DNA of 64,000 nucleotides from Solimonas marina (GCF_012241385.1 NZ_JAAVXB010000011.1:1-64000), one strand, 5' to 3'. Positions 7,352-18,185 are shown, counted from the stretch's first letter. Program-made: numbers and translations. The notes: generated from the letters alone by a model not told the origin.

Positions 7352-10300
7352 ATGGAATCGTCACCCGCCCCTGTCCGCAAACTGCTCGTCGCCAATCGCG
7401 GCGAGATTTCGATCCGCGTGATGCGCGCGGCGGCCGAGCTGGGCATTCGCACGGTGGCGATTTACGCGCACGAAGACCGCTTTGCGCTGCACCGCTTCAA
7501 GGCCGACGAAAGCTATCTGGTCGGCAAGGGTCAGAAGCCGATCGCCGCGTATCTGGACATCGCCGACATCGTCCGCATCGCGCTCGAAGCCGGTGTCGAC
7601 GCCATTCATCCGGGCTATGGCTTTTTGTCGGAGAACCCGCAATTCGCCGAGGCTTGTGCGGCGGCCGGCATTCGCTTCATCGGCCCGCAGCCGGCGGTGC
7701 TGCGCGCGCTCGGCGACAAGGTTGCGGCGCGCAACGCGGCGGTCGCGGCACAGGTACCGGTGCTGCCGGCCTCGAAAGCCCTGCCGTATGACCTGGACGA
7801 ATGCAGGAAACTGGTGGCCGACGTCGGCTATCCGGTGATGATGAAAGCCAGCTGGGGCGGCGGCGGACGCGGCATGCGCGTCATCGAGTCCGAGGCCGAT
7901 CTGCCGCTGCAGATGGAGACGGCGCGCCGCGAAGCCAAGGCCGCGTTCGGCAACGACGAGGTCTATGTCGAAAAGCTCGTGCGCCGCGCACGCCACGTCG
8001 AAGTTCAGGTGCTCGGTGACACGCACGGCAACCTGATTCACCTGTTCGAGCGCGATTGCTCCGTGCAGCGCCGCAACCAGAAGGTGGTCGAGCGCGCACC
8101 GGCGCCCTACCTCACCGAGGCCGGCCGCAGCGAATTGTGCGAAGCCGCGCTGCGCCTGTGCCGACAGGTCAATTATTCGCACGCCGGCACTGTCGAATTC
8201 CTGATGGACGCCGACACCGGCTCGTTCTACTTCATCGAGGTCAATCCGCGCATTCAGGTCGAACACACGGTCACCGAACAGGTCACCGGCGTCGACATCG
8301 TCAAGGCGCAGATTCGCGTTACCGAAGGCGCGCGCATCGGCGATCCGGCGCACGACCATGTGCCGGCGCTGCCGACACAGGATCAGGTCCGCCTCAACGG
8401 GCACGCCCTGCAGTGCCGTGTCACCACCGAAGATCCGGAAAACGGCTTCACGCCGGACTACGGCCGCCTGCTCGCCTACCGCAGCCCGGCCGGCCTGGGC
8501 ATCCGCCTCGACGGCGGCACCGCCTACGGCGGCGCGGTGGTCACGCCGTATTACGACTCGCTGCTGGTCAAGGTCACCGCCTGGGCGCCGACCACCGGCG
8601 ATGCGATCGCGCGCATGGACCGCGCGCTGCGCGAATTCCGCATTCGTGGTCTGTCGACGAATCTGGCGTTCCTCGAAAACGTCATCAACCACGAGCTGTT
8701 CAAGTCCGGCGAGTGCACGACGCGCTTCATCGACTCGACGCCGGAGCTGTTCGTGTTCACACCGCGCCGCGACCGCGCGACCAAGCTGTTGCGTTTCGTC
8801 GGCGACGTGATCGTCAACGGCAGCCCGGAAATGAAAGGCCGCCAGCCGCCGAAACTGCCGCTGCCCGAACCTCGCCTGCCGAAGCTGGCGCTGGCCAACA
8901 CCGCAGCGCCGGCCGGCACGCGTGACATCCTGCTCAAGGAAGGCCCGGCCGGCTTCGCGCAGTGGCTGAAAGCGCAGCCGCAGGTGCTGCTGACCGACAC
9001 GACCATGCGCGATGCGCACCAGTCGTTGTTCGCGACGCGCATGCGCACCGCCGACATGCTGCCGATCGCGCCGTACTACGCGCGCATGGCGCCGAATCTG
9101 TTGTCGATGGAATGTTGGGGCGGCGCGACCTTCGACGTCGCGCTGCGCTTCCTCAAGGAAGATCCATGGGATCGTCTTGCCCTGCTGCGCGACGCGATTC
9201 CGAACATTCCGTTCCAGATGCTGCTGCGCTCGGCCAATGCGGTCGGCTACACGAACTACGCGGACAATGTCGTCAAGTTCTTCGTGCAGCAAGCGGCGGC
9301 CAACGGCATCGACATCTTCCGCGTCTTCGACTCGCTGAATGCGGTCGACAACATGCGCGTCGCGATGGACGCGGTGATCGAAGCCGGCGCCGTCTGCGAA
9401 GGCACGATCTGCTACACCGGTGACCTGTTCGACGCGACGCGGCCGAAGTTCAATCTCAAGTATTACGTCGACATGGCCAAGGCACTGGAGAAGGCCGGTG
9501 CACATGTGCTCGGCATCAAGGACATGGCCGGCGTCTGCAAGCCGCGTGCGGCTCGCGAACTGGTCAAGGCGCTGAAGCAGGAGATCGGCCTGCCGATCCA
9601 CTTCCACACGCACGACACCAGTGGCATCGCCGCCGCCAGTGTGTTGGCGGCCATCGAGGCCGGCGTCGATGCCGTCGACGGCGCGCTCGACTCGATGTCG
9701 GGCCTGACCTCGCAGCCCAATCTCGGCTCGATCGCCGCCGCGCTCGCCGGCAGCGAACGCGATCCGGGCGTCGATCTCGACGCGCTGCAGCGCCTGTCCG
9801 ACTACTGGGAAGACGTGCGCCGCGTCTACGCGCCGTTCGAAGCCGACATCCGTTCCGGCACCGCCGACGTCTATCACCACGAGATGCCGGGCGGTCAGTA
9901 CACGAATCTGCGCGAGCAGGCCCGTGCGCTGGGCCTGGCCTCGCGCTGGCCCGAGGTCTCGCAGGCCTACGCCGACGTCAACAAGCTGTTCGGCGACATC
10001 GTCAAGGTGACGCCGAGTTCGAAGGTGGTCGGCGACATGGCGCTGTTCATGGTCGGCAACGGCCTGACCACGGCCGACGTCGAAGACCCGGAGCAGACCA
10101 TCGACTTCCCCGAGTCGGTCGTGCAGTTGTTCCGTGGCGAATTGGGCCTGCCGCCGGATGGTTGGCCGCAGGCGCTGCAGGCCAAGATCCTGCGTGGCAA
10201 GACGGCGCTGACCGAACGCCCCGGCAAGAGCCTGCCGGCGGTCGACCTCGACGCGGCGCGCAAGGCGGCCGAGGCCGACCTCGGCATCGAGCTGGCGGAC

Positions 10301-10819
10301 CGCGATCTGGCGTCGCACTTGATGTATCCGAAGGTCTATCGCGACTACGTCGAGCACGTGAAGCAATACGGCGATGTCTCGCGCCTGCCGACCACGGCGT
10401 TCTTCTATGGCCTGCGCGAGCAGGAAGAGATCAGCGTCGAGATCGACAAGGGCAAGGCGCTGGTGATCCGCTTGCAGGGCCGCGCCGAGGCCGAGGACAG
10501 CGAAAAGCTGTTCTATGAGCTGAATGGCCAGCCACGCGCAGTGCGTGTCGACAAGGCTGGCGTCAAATCGTCGACGGCGCGTGCGCAGGCCGCCGAAGGC
10601 GACGCCAATCAGATTGGCGCGCCGATGCCAGGCATGGTGTCGCGTGTCGCCGTGAAGGCGGGCGACAGCGTCAGCAAGGGCGATCCGCTGGTATCGCTGG
10701 AGGCGATGAAGATGGAAACCGTCATTGCGGCGCCGCGCGATGCGCGCATCAAGGAAGTGCTGGTACCGGCCGGCGTCACCGTCAACACGCGCGATCTGCT
10801 CGTCGTGCTCGAAGACTGA
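7352..10819 (+). CDS. pyc: Pyruvate carboxylase, single-chain
   Basis: Biotin enzyme making oxaloacetate from pyruvate, bicarbonate and ATP (anaplerosis, gluconeogenesis). The 1155 residues match the full-length single-polypeptide form. The biotin carboxylase domain (1-450) starts KLLVANRGEISIRVMRAA and includes KASWGGGGRGMRV and the EVNPRIQVEHTVTE active-site segment. The carboxyltransferase domain (about 540-800) includes TTMRDAHQSLFATRMR and FHTHDTSG. The tetramerisation part follows, and the C-terminal biotinyl domain carries EAMKMET with Lys1120 as the biotin site. ATG follows AAGGAG by 6 nt. A strong terminator follows; the gene is monocistronic. Confidence 0.98.
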   Translation: MESSPAPVRKLLVANRGEISIRVMRAAAELGIRTVAIYAHEDRFALHRFKADESYLVGKGQKPIAAYLDIADIVRIALEAGVDAIHPGYGFLSENPQFAEACAAAGIRFIGPQPAVLRALGDKVAARNAAVAAQVPVLPASKALPYDLDECRKLVADVGYPVMMKASWGGGGRGMRVIESEADLPLQMETARREAKAAFGNDEVYVEKLVRRARHVEVQVLGDTHGNLIHLFERDCSVQRRNQKVVERAPAPYLTEAGRSELCEAALRLCRQVNYSHAGTVEFLMDADTGSFYFIEVNPRIQVEHTVTEQVTGVDIVKAQIRVTEGARIGDPAHDHVPALPTQDQVRLNGHALQCRVTTEDPENGFTPDYGRLLAYRSPAGLGIRLDGGTAYGGAVVTPYYDSLLVKVTAWAPTTGDAIARMDRALREFRIRGLSTNLAFLENVINHELFKSGECTTRFIDSTPELFVFTPRRDRATKLLRFVGDVIVNGSPEMKGRQPPKLPLPEPRLPKLALANTAAPAGTRDILLKEGPAGFAQWLKAQPQVLLTDTTMRDAHQSLFATRMRTADMLPIAPYYARMAPNLLSMECWGGATFDVALRFLKEDPWDRLALLRDAIPNIPFQMLLRSANAVGYTNYADNVVKFFVQQAAANGIDIFRVFDSLNAVDNMRVAMDAVIEAGAVCEGTICYTGDLFDATRPKFNLKYYVDMAKALEKAGAHVLGIKDMAGVCKPRAARELVKALKQEIGLPIHFHTHDTSGIAAASVLAAIEAGVDAVDGALDSMSGLTSQPNLGSIAAALAGSERDPGVDLDALQRLSDYWEDVRRVYAPFEADIRSGTADVYHHEMPGGQYTNLREQARALGLASRWPEVSQAYADVNKLFGDIVKVTPSSKVVGDMALFMVGNGLTTADVEDPEQTIDFPESVVQLFRGELGLPPDGWPQALQAKILRGKTALTERPGKSLPAVDLDAARKAAEADLGIELADRDLASHLMYPKVYRDYVEHVKQYGDVSRLPTTAFFYGLREQEEISVEIDKGKALVIRLQGRAEAEDSEKLFYELNGQPRAVRVDKAGVKSSTARAQAAEGDANQIGAPMPGMVSRVAVKAGDSVSKGDPLVSLEAMKMETVIAAPRDARIKEVLVPAGVTVNTRDLLVVLED

Positions 10820-10842
10820 CGACCAGACCCCGCAGAGCCCCA

Positions 10843-10869
10843 GGGGAGCGCCGCGGCGCTCCCCTTTTT
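10843..10869 (+). terminator. Rho-independent terminator of pyc
   Basis: GGGGAGCGCC/GGCGCTCCCC stem (10843-10852 with 10855-10864) followed by five T. It starts 23 bp after the pyc stop and abuts the stop codon of the converging EAL gene. Confidence 0.92.
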
Positions 10870-12137
10870 CATGCGACGCGCATCGGCGCGCCAAGCATCA
10901 TGTCGGCCAGGCGCTCGGGCGGCACCGCGGCCGAGAAGAAGAAGCCTTGCGCGTAGTCGATACCGAGCCGCTGCAGTACGGCGAGCTTGTCGCCGCTGTC
11001 GACGAACTCGGCAACGGTACGCTTGCCGGCGGCACGCGCCACGTGATGAATCGAGCGCACGATCTCCAGCGCCAGCGGATCGTCGACGATGTCGCGGATG
11101 AAGCGCCCGTCGATCTTGACCTCGGTGACCGGTAGCGAATGCAGATAGCCGAACGAGCACAGCCCGGAGCCGAAGTCGTCGAGGCTGAAGGTACAGCCGA
11201 CCGAGCGGAAGTCTTCGATGATGTCGGCCGCCATTTCGAGCTGCGCAATCGCCGCCGTCTCGGTGATTTCAAAGCCGAGCTTGCCCGGCGGCGGCCGCAC
11301 CGAACGCACATCATCGAAAAGGCGCTGCATGAAACGCTGATCGCCCAGCGAATGCGCGGACAGGTTGATCGTCAGCCCGTCGAGCCGCGACACGACCTCC
11401 GGGTGATTCTCGATCCATTCGAGGATCGCACGCGAGACGAAGGCATCGAGCTCCGGCGTCAGGCCGAAATGCTCGAGCGTGTCGATGGTACCGGCCGGCA
11501 ACGGCGTGTGACCGCCGCGATTGCGCATGCGCAACAGAAACTCGGCCTTGGCCAGTCGCGGTGTCTTGTCACGAATGTCCATGATCGGCTGGGCATGTAG
11601 CACCAGGCGCCCGTCGTCACGCAGACGCCTGAAATTGAGGACGGCACCGGCATCGCGGTGCGACGTGCCGCCCTGCGCATGACCACGACTGACGACGATC
11701 TGGTTGAGGCCGCGGCGCTTGGCGATCTGGCAGGCGTCTCCGGCATCCGCCAGATGCCGCTGCCAGTCGCGCTTCTGCCCGACCGTCGCCAGACCGATCG
11801 CCACGCTCAACTCGCTCTCGCCAAGCGACGAGGGGTAGTGAATGGCGCACAGACGGTCACGCAGTTGCCGGCAGTCGTCGATGGCGGTCTGGCCATGATC
11901 GATCGCGCGAGCCGCGACGAACTCATCGCTCCACAGCCGGATCGCCACACCACCAGGCCCGACCCACTCCTGCATGGTCTTCAGCACGCGCTCGATGATC
12001 TCGTCGCCGACGCTGGGTTGCGCCCACTGGTTGATGTCGCGCATCTGGCGAATGTCGACGTACACGAGCATCGCGCCTGGGTAGGCATCCCATTGGTCGA
12101 GCGCGCGGCAGAGTTGCCCGAAATTGGATGTCGGCAT
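10869..12137 (-). CDS. Diguanylate cyclase-like/EAL phosphodiesterase with degenerate GGDEF
   Basis: Signalling protein of about 422 residues without an obvious membrane segment. The N-terminal half is a GGDEF-fold domain whose signature reads LWSDEF instead of GGDEF, so cyclase activity is unlikely. The C-terminal EAL domain reads AEFLLRM at the EAL position (Glu kept). It keeps NLS, ITE, DDFGSG, KIDGRFI and DYAQGFFF, but has Asp in place of one catalytic Glu (VAEFVD). Residual c-di-GMP hydrolysis or a pure sensor role are both possible. The ATG at 12137 starts the folded domain; a TTG at 12215 is possible. No clear Shine-Dalgarno is seen. Confidence 0.85.
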   Translation of the reverse strand: MPTSNFGQLCRALDQWDAYPGAMLVYVDIRQMRDINQWAQPSVGDEIIERVLKTMQEWVGPGGVAIRLWSDEFVAARAIDHGQTAIDDCRQLRDRLCAIHYPSSLGESELSVAIGLATVGQKRDWQRHLADAGDACQIAKRRGLNQIVVSRGHAQGGTSHRDAGAVLNFRRLRDDGRLVLHAQPIMDIRDKTPRLAKAEFLLRMRNRGGHTPLPAGTIDTLEHFGLTPELDAFVSRAILEWIENHPEVVSRLDGLTINLSAHSLGDQRFMQRLFDDVRSVRPPPGKLGFEITETAAIAQLEMAADIIEDFRSVGCTFSLDDFGSGLCSFGYLHSLPVTEVKIDGRFIRDIVDDPLALEIVRSIHHVARAAGKRTVAEFVDSGDKLAVLQRLGIDYAQGFFFSAAVPPERLADMMLGAPMRVA

Positions 12138-12262
12138 GACACGAAGAAAGAAGCAAGGACCTGCCCTGATAGCGGCCCCTTCGGTGATTTTCTGAAGCCG
12201 CGCGCAAGCGGCCAACTGTGCGCCAGATCACAGTGGCGCCCCCGAACGGGGGGCAGAAGCCC

Positions 12263-12290
12263 AACAAAAAGGCCCCGCCGAGGCGGGGCC
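12263..12290 (-). terminator. Terminator of the ompA-type gene
   Basis: Minus-strand GGCCCCGCC-tc-GGCGGGGCC stem followed by TTTTTGTT. A second hairpin without a T-tract, GGTCCGGGG/CCCCGGACC (12306-12329), lies between it and the stop codon. Confidence 0.9.
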
Positions 12291-12340
12291 CAATGCAGAT
12301 CAGGCGGTCCGGGGCCATGACCCCGGACCGGACCCGCTGC

Positions 12341-13840
12341 TTATTCGACGACGTGCAGTTCCACGCGACGATTGTTCTCGCGACCCTGCTCGGTGTCGTT
12401 GGTGTCGATCGGGCGCGTTTCGCCGTAGCCCACCGGCGTCATGCGCTTGGCCGCCACCCCGTGCGCGGTCAGATAACGCTTGACCGCGTTTGCACGGCGT
12501 TCCGACAGGCCGAGGTTGTACGCCTCGGAGCCGATGTTGTCGGTATGGCCTTCGACTTCGACATTGATCGTCGGATACGCATTCAGCGTCGTCGCCACCT
12601 GGTCGAGAATCTTCTGCGCTTCCGGCGTCAGGCGGTCCGAGTCGAACTCGAACTTCACACCCTTGAGGATGAAGTTCTTCTCGACGGCGCAGCCATTGGC
12701 GTCAACCTGCTCGCCCGGATGCGGCTTGCGGCAGTCACCGACCAGCGCGCAGCCATTCGGCAGCACCTTGGCACCCGGCGGCGAATGCGGGCACTCGTCG
12801 AGGTAGTCCGGGATGCCGTCGCCATCCGAATCCAGCGGGCAGCCATCCGGACCCACGGCGACACCGGCCGGCGTGTTCGCGCAGCGATCAAGATCATCCG
12901 GAATGCCGTCGCCGTCGGAGTCGTTGGACGAGCAGCCGTCGGCGTTGACCTTGGTGCCCTTCGGCGTGTTCGGGCACTTGTCGAGGTAATCCGGCACGCC
13001 GTCGCCATCCGAATCCAGCGGGCAGCCGTTGGCGTCGACCTGCACGCCCTTCGGCGTGTTCGGGCACTGGTCACGCGTATCCGGCACGCCATCGGCATCC
13101 GAATCGAGTTCGCAGCCGTCGGGGCCAACCTGAGTACCCTTCGGCGTATTCGGACACTTGTCGAGGTAATCCGGCACGCCGTCGCCGTCGAGATCGGTCG
13201 GGCAGCCGTCGGAATAAACCGACACGCCCTTCGGGGTATCCGGGCACTTGTCGCGCGAATTCGGCACGCCGTCGCCGTCGTCGTCGTTCGGATCAGCACC
13301 GAACTTCCAGCGCAGACCAGCCGTCGTCGTCCACAGATAGAACGTGTCGTCCTGGACCGCACCCTTGCCGCTGATGAAGTCGAGGTTGTAACGACCTTCG
13401 ACGCGCAGATCGAGGTTCTGCGACAGATTGAAGAATGTACCGACGCCGACACCGACGCCCGCACCACCCGTGTTTTCCTGAAGGAAACGGATGTAGTGGC
13501 CGTTGACGTTGCCGATGATGTACGGCCGGACCACCGAGCGCTCAGGCAGCAGGTACTGCATCAGGCTGAAGCCGAGCACACCGCGCTTGTAGTCGTTGGC
13601 CTTGTCGAGGTCCGAGACGTCGAGGTAGCTGTAGCCACCTTCGATCTCGATGCCAAGGTACGGTGCGATCGACCGACCGAAGGCGATCGAAGCACTCGGC
13701 CCAAGGTCGACATTGTTCTTGTCGGCGAAGTCGACGCCGATGGACGGCGAGACATACCAACGTCCGTCATAGTCCGTCTGCGCCTGCGCATTGCCGGCAC
13801 ACAACAAGCCAGCAAGCAAAAGCCAACCGAATTTCCGCAT
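12341..13840 (-). CDS. OmpA/OprF-type outer-membrane protein with thrombospondin type-3 repeats
   Basis: Outer-membrane porin/peptidoglycan anchor of 499 residues. A signal peptide (MRKFGWLLLAGLLCAGNAQA) precedes an eight-strand barrel domain (about 22-180). A linker of six acidic repeats of the form DSDGDGVPDYLDKCPNTPKG, each closed by a NGC-type turn, and one degenerate copy follow. These are calcium-binding TSP3-like repeats with paired cysteines. The C-terminal OmpA domain (about 385-499) has FEFDSDRLTPEA, VEGHTDNIGS and LSERRANAVKRYL. It has its own promoter, terminator and a 138-nt leader, as expected for an abundant porin. Confidence 0.95.
   Translation of the reverse strand: MRKFGWLLLAGLLCAGNAQAQTDYDGRWYVSPSIGVDFADKNNVDLGPSASIAFGRSIAPYLGIEIEGGYSYLDVSDLDKANDYKRGVLGFSLMQYLLPERSVVRPYIIGNVNGHYIRFLQENTGGAGVGVGVGTFFNLSQNLDLRVEGRYNLDFISGKGAVQDDTFYLWTTTAGLRWKFGADPNDDDGDGVPNSRDKCPDTPKGVSVYSDGCPTDLDGDGVPDYLDKCPNTPKGTQVGPDGCELDSDADGVPDTRDQCPNTPKGVQVDANGCPLDSDGDGVPDYLDKCPNTPKGTKVNADGCSSNDSDGDGIPDDLDRCANTPAGVAVGPDGCPLDSDGDGIPDYLDECPHSPPGAKVLPNGCALVGDCRKPHPGEQVDANGCAVEKNFILKGVKFEFDSDRLTPEAQKILDQVATTLNAYPTINVEVEGHTDNIGSEAYNLGLSERRANAVKRYLTAHGVAAKRMTPVGYGETRPIDTNDTEQGRENNRRVELHVVE
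12680..13295 (-). repeat. Tandem repeats encoding TSP3-like calcium-binding units
   Basis: About six imperfect 90-95 bp units inside the porin gene, each with the core GGCACGCCGTCGCC and a CCCTTCGGCGT segment as read on the plus strand. They encode the D-x-D-x-D-G-V-P and C-P-N-T-P-x-G motifs. Copy number could vary by slippage or recombination. Confidence 0.85.
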
Positions 13841-13984
13841 TTTATTCTCCCATCCCTAGTCGTCCGCTCTACGTCACCGAGCGTAAGAATTTCCCTACAA
13901 GCCCCAAGATGCTGTTTGGACGAAAAACGCTTTTGAAATCCAAGATTCCAGATTCAAGCACTTCTCATTACCGCGTCTTTCTAG

Positions 13985-14013
13985 ATTATGATTGCGAAAG
14001 TACACGGCGTAAA
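13985..14013 (-). promoter_or_regulatory. Sigma70-like promoter for the ompA-type gene
   Basis: Minus strand TTTACG, 17-nt spacer, CATAAT. It overlaps a possible rightward promoter, TTGCGA (13992-13997) and TATAGG (14014-14019), for the lipoprotein gene at 14087. Divergent control from one short A/T-rich patch is likely. Confidence 0.5.
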
Positions 14014-14086
14014 TATAGGGTGACGTCAAGGTACCATTAGTTGGGTACTGCATTTTGCCGCAGCACAGGGAAAGGGAGCTCCATTC

Positions 14087-15604
14087 ATGAAGGCTGTAAC
14101 GGGTATTCGTTGGTTGTTGATGGTGCTGTGCGCGCTCGCGCTCGCAGCGTGTGGCAATGGGAGCGTCAAGAGCCCTGATGCTGAGTCGGTGCTGACGTCG
14201 CTGACGATCTCACCGAGCACGGCGACCCTCGCGCTGGGCCGGACTCAGCAATTCACGGCGAGCGGCACCTGCCAGATCGCGGATCAGGAACCGACGCCGT
14301 GCTCGCCGAGCGGTCTCGACTGGGAGACCAGCGACAGCAACGTCGCCACCATCGACGACAATGGCCTGCTGACCAGTGTCGGTCAGGGCACTGTCACCGT
14401 CACCGCATCGAAGGATGGCGTGACGAGCAATACCGCCACCGTTACGGTCGGCGCTCCGGTGCTTGAATCGCTGGTCGTCTACACGATCGTTGATGGTGAG
14501 TCGACCGGTGAAAGCTCGGCCACCGTGGCGCTCGGTTCGACGCAGGCATACAAGGTTTTCGGCGTTTACAGCAACTCCAGCGACCCGCAGGAAATCAACG
14601 CGCTGCTGACACCGATCACCTGGACGTCGAGCGACACCTCGGTGGCCACGGTGGCGCCGACCAACACGGTGCAGACCAACGCGACGCCGGTCGGCGTCGG
14701 CACGGCGACGCTGACGGCGTCGACGACCAACAGCGAAGGCACCGATCTCACCGGCGACGGCACGATCACAGTGACCAATGCGGCGCTGGTGGCGGTCTCG
14801 CGCATCGATCCGACCAGCGCGTCGATCTCGGTCGGCGCGTCGCAAACGTTCACCGTCTATGCCACGTATGCCGACGGCAGCGAGTCGGCCGTCGATCCGT
14901 CTGATATCGACTGGACCTCGTCGGACGCGACCATCGCCACCGTCGATGCCACGGGCAGCGCCACCGGCGTGGCCGAAGGCACGGTGACGATCACCGCAAC
15001 GCTGAAGGACAGCGTCTCGTCGAGTGGCAGCACGCGTTCGATAAGCGCGACGCTGGTGATCTCGCCGGCCGCCTGCACCTCGGCCATGCTCGCCAGCCAA
15101 GGCGCAGAGACCTCGGTCGAGAAGAACAGCGACCTGCTCTGCCTGGGCTGCATCATCGCTGACCAGGCGAATGTGATCGACGACGATTCGACCAACTACG
15201 CGTCGGCGTACATTCCGGTCGGCCTGCTCGGTGGCGACATCTCGCTGACGGTCACGGCCGCGGACGGCATGCAGTACGACGCCAGCACCGATGCGCCGGC
15301 AACGACCGGCTTCATCATCGCGCGTCCGGCCAACCAGCTGCTGTCAGCCGAATTGCTCGACACCATTACCGTCAGCACCCTGATGGACGGCAGCGTGGTG
15401 GAAAGCGGCACCGCCGATTCCAACCTGCTGCGCCTGACCCTGCTGGGCCAGCTCGGCGATAACGAACTGGCACTGGTGACGATCAACGCGACGCAGCCGT
15501 ATGACGCCATCAAGCTGACGCTCAGCTCGGGGCTGCTCTCGGCGCTGACGACCACGCAGATCTACTCGGCCTGCGCGACGGCGGCGCCGCCGACCACCGA
15601 GTAA
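14087..15604 (+). CDS. Lipoprotein with BIG2-type Ig-like domains
   Basis: Surface or periplasmic lipoprotein of 505 residues. The signal ends in the lipobox LALAAC-G (Cys at about residue 21). Three bacterial Ig-like (BIG2) units follow, with the typical WTSSDTSVATV and WTSSDATIATVD strands and GVAEGTVTITA ends. The last 170 residues are not Ig-like: they hold several cysteines (LLCLGCIIAD) and a repeat-free beta-rich region. I do not recognise a function for that part. ATG follows AAAGGGAG closely. It stands alone, with a bidirectional terminator shared with proB. Confidence 0.85.
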   Translation: MKAVTGIRWLLMVLCALALAACGNGSVKSPDAESVLTSLTISPSTATLALGRTQQFTASGTCQIADQEPTPCSPSGLDWETSDSNVATIDDNGLLTSVGQGTVTVTASKDGVTSNTATVTVGAPVLESLVVYTIVDGESTGESSATVALGSTQAYKVFGVYSNSSDPQEINALLTPITWTSSDTSVATVAPTNTVQTNATPVGVGTATLTASTTNSEGTDLTGDGTITVTNAALVAVSRIDPTSASISVGASQTFTVYATYADGSESAVDPSDIDWTSSDATIATVDATGSATGVAEGTVTITATLKDSVSSSGSTRSISATLVISPAACTSAMLASQGAETSVEKNSDLLCLGCIIADQANVIDDDSTNYASAYIPVGLLGGDISLTVTAADGMQYDASTDAPATTGFIIARPANQLLSAELLDTITVSTLMDGSVVESGTADSNLLRLTLLGQLGDNELALVTINATQPYDAIKLTLSSGLLSALTTTQIYSACATAAPPTTE

Positions 15605-15627
15605 GCTGCAGTGACAGGCTGAAATGC

Positions 15628-15660
15628 AAAAGCCCCGCAGCGATGCGGGGCTTTTCTTTT
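15628..15660. terminator. Bidirectional terminator between lipoprotein gene and proB
   Basis: AAAAGCCCCGCA-gcga-TGCGGGGCTTTT (15628-15655) with T-rich sequence on both strands. It ends rightward transcription of the lipoprotein gene and leftward transcription of proB. Confidence 0.93.
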
Positions 15661-15708
15661 ACGCCTCGATCCGGCGGATGCCGGACAAGCCGAATCGCGG
15701 CTCGAAAT

Positions 15709-16875
15709 TCAATCGCGACGCGGGTGCAGAACCAGATTGTCGCGGTGGACGAACTCATCCTCGCCGACATGGCCAAGCCGCTCGACGAGTTGTGCATGCT
15801 TGGCGCCAACAATGCGTGCGCCATCGTCGGCGCCGTAGTTGCTCAAGCCGCGGCCAACCTCGTCGCCCTGCGGGTCGACGATCATCACCAGATCGCCGCG
15901 ATCAAAGCGCCCTTCGATGCGCGTCACCCCGACCGGCAGCAGGCTGCGGCCCTGCTCGCGCAGGACCCGCGCTGCACCTGCATCGACATGCACGGTACCG
16001 CGCACCTGCATCTGCCCGGCAATCCAGCGCTTGCGCGCCGTCATCACACCTTGCGCCGGCGTCAGCAGCGTGCCCAGCGGGGCGCCACGCGCGATTTCCA
16101 GCAGAGCATCGGGGTGGCGACCGTACGCGATCACCGTCGCCGCGCCCGAGCGCGCCGCGGTATGCGCCGCATTGAGCTTGGTGCGCATGCCGCCGCGGCC
16201 GAGCACGCCCTTGCTGTCGCCGGCCATGCCGGCGAGGCGGGCATCGGTCAGCAGGGCCTCGGACACCAGGCGTGCATCGGGGACCTGCCGGGGATCGGCG
16301 TCGAACAGGCCATCCTGGTCGGTCAGCAGCACCAACAAATCGGCTTCTGTCAGGTTGACGGTCAGCGCGCCCAGGGTGTCGTTATCGCCGAGGCGAATCT
16401 CGTCGGTCGCAACGGTGTCGTTCTCGTTGACGACCGGCACGACTCCGGATTCGAGCAGCCAGTTCAAGGTGCCGCGCGCATTCAGATAGCGGCCGCGTTC
16501 GGCGACGTCATCGTGCGTCAGCAGAATCTGCGCCGCCTTGATGCCGTGCTTGTTGAATTCCGATTCATAGGCGCGCACCAAGCCCATCTGGCCCACGGCG
16601 GCGGCGCCTTGCAGGCCGTGCAGTGTTGTCGGGCGCTGCTTCAGGCCGAGCCGCGCCATGCCCTCGGCAACTGCACCGGACGACACCAGCACCACTTGTC
16701 GGCCGGTCGCTCGCAACGCCGCGATCTGCGCACACCAGTCGCGAATGGCGTCATGGTCGAGACCCAAACCCTTGGCCGTAACCAGCGAGCTGCCGACCTT
16801 GACGACCCAGCGCCGGGTTTCGGCGAGCTTCGCGCGGCCGGATGCCGGTACGACGGAAATGGGGGATGCCGTCAT
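15709..16875 (-). CDS. proB: Glutamate 5-kinase
   Basis: First step of proline synthesis: phosphorylates glutamate with ATP in the cytoplasm. The 388 residues contain the amino-acid kinase domain (RRWVVKVGSSLVT, VVLVSSGAVAEGM, VVPVVNENDTVATDE, LLTDQDGLFDADPR, GRGGMRTKLNAA). A C-terminal PUA domain of about 75 residues follows (RSLLPVGVTRIEGRFDRGD). It lies 23 bp after obgE on the same strand, so proB ends the rplU-rpmA-obgE transcription unit. No proA is present in the window. Confidence 0.96.
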   Translation of the reverse strand: MTASPISVVPASGRAKLAETRRWVVKVGSSLVTAKGLGLDHDAIRDWCAQIAALRATGRQVVLVSSGAVAEGMARLGLKQRPTTLHGLQGAAAVGQMGLVRAYESEFNKHGIKAAQILLTHDDVAERGRYLNARGTLNWLLESGVVPVVNENDTVATDEIRLGDNDTLGALTVNLTEADLLVLLTDQDGLFDADPRQVPDARLVSEALLTDARLAGMAGDSKGVLGRGGMRTKLNAAHTAARSGAATVIAYGRHPDALLEIARGAPLGTLLTPAQGVMTARKRWIAGQMQVRGTVHVDAGAARVLREQGRSLLPVGVTRIEGRFDRGDLVMIVDPQGDEVGRGLSNYGADDGARIVGAKHAQLVERLGHVGEDEFVHRDNLVLHPRRD

Positions 16876-16898
16876 GTTCTGCGAACCTGAGGAACGAT

Positions 16899-18110
<1,212 letters not shown>

Positions 18111-18138
18111 TCAGGCCCGTTTACACAGAGTAGCGCAC

Positions 18139-18162
18139 AAAAAAGCCCCGTTTCCGGGGCTC
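18139..18162 (-). terminator. Terminator-like hairpin between rpmA and obgE
   Basis: Minus strand GAGCCCCG-gaaa-CGGGGC followed by TTTTTT. It probably attenuates, so that ribosomal protein mRNA exceeds obgE mRNA. Confidence 0.85.
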
Positions 18163-18185
18163 TTTCGCACAGATGCAGAAGAAGC

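Noticed and set aside
7361-10894. 1177-codon open frame on the minus strand across pyc
   Set aside because: It is the antisense shadow of pyruvate carboxylase: Arg/His/Asp/Val-rich with no family motif, caused by high GC and codon bias.
12218-13936. 572-codon plus-strand frame over the OmpA-type gene
   Set aside because: Opposite-strand shadow; its internal repeats only mirror the TSP3 repeat DNA.
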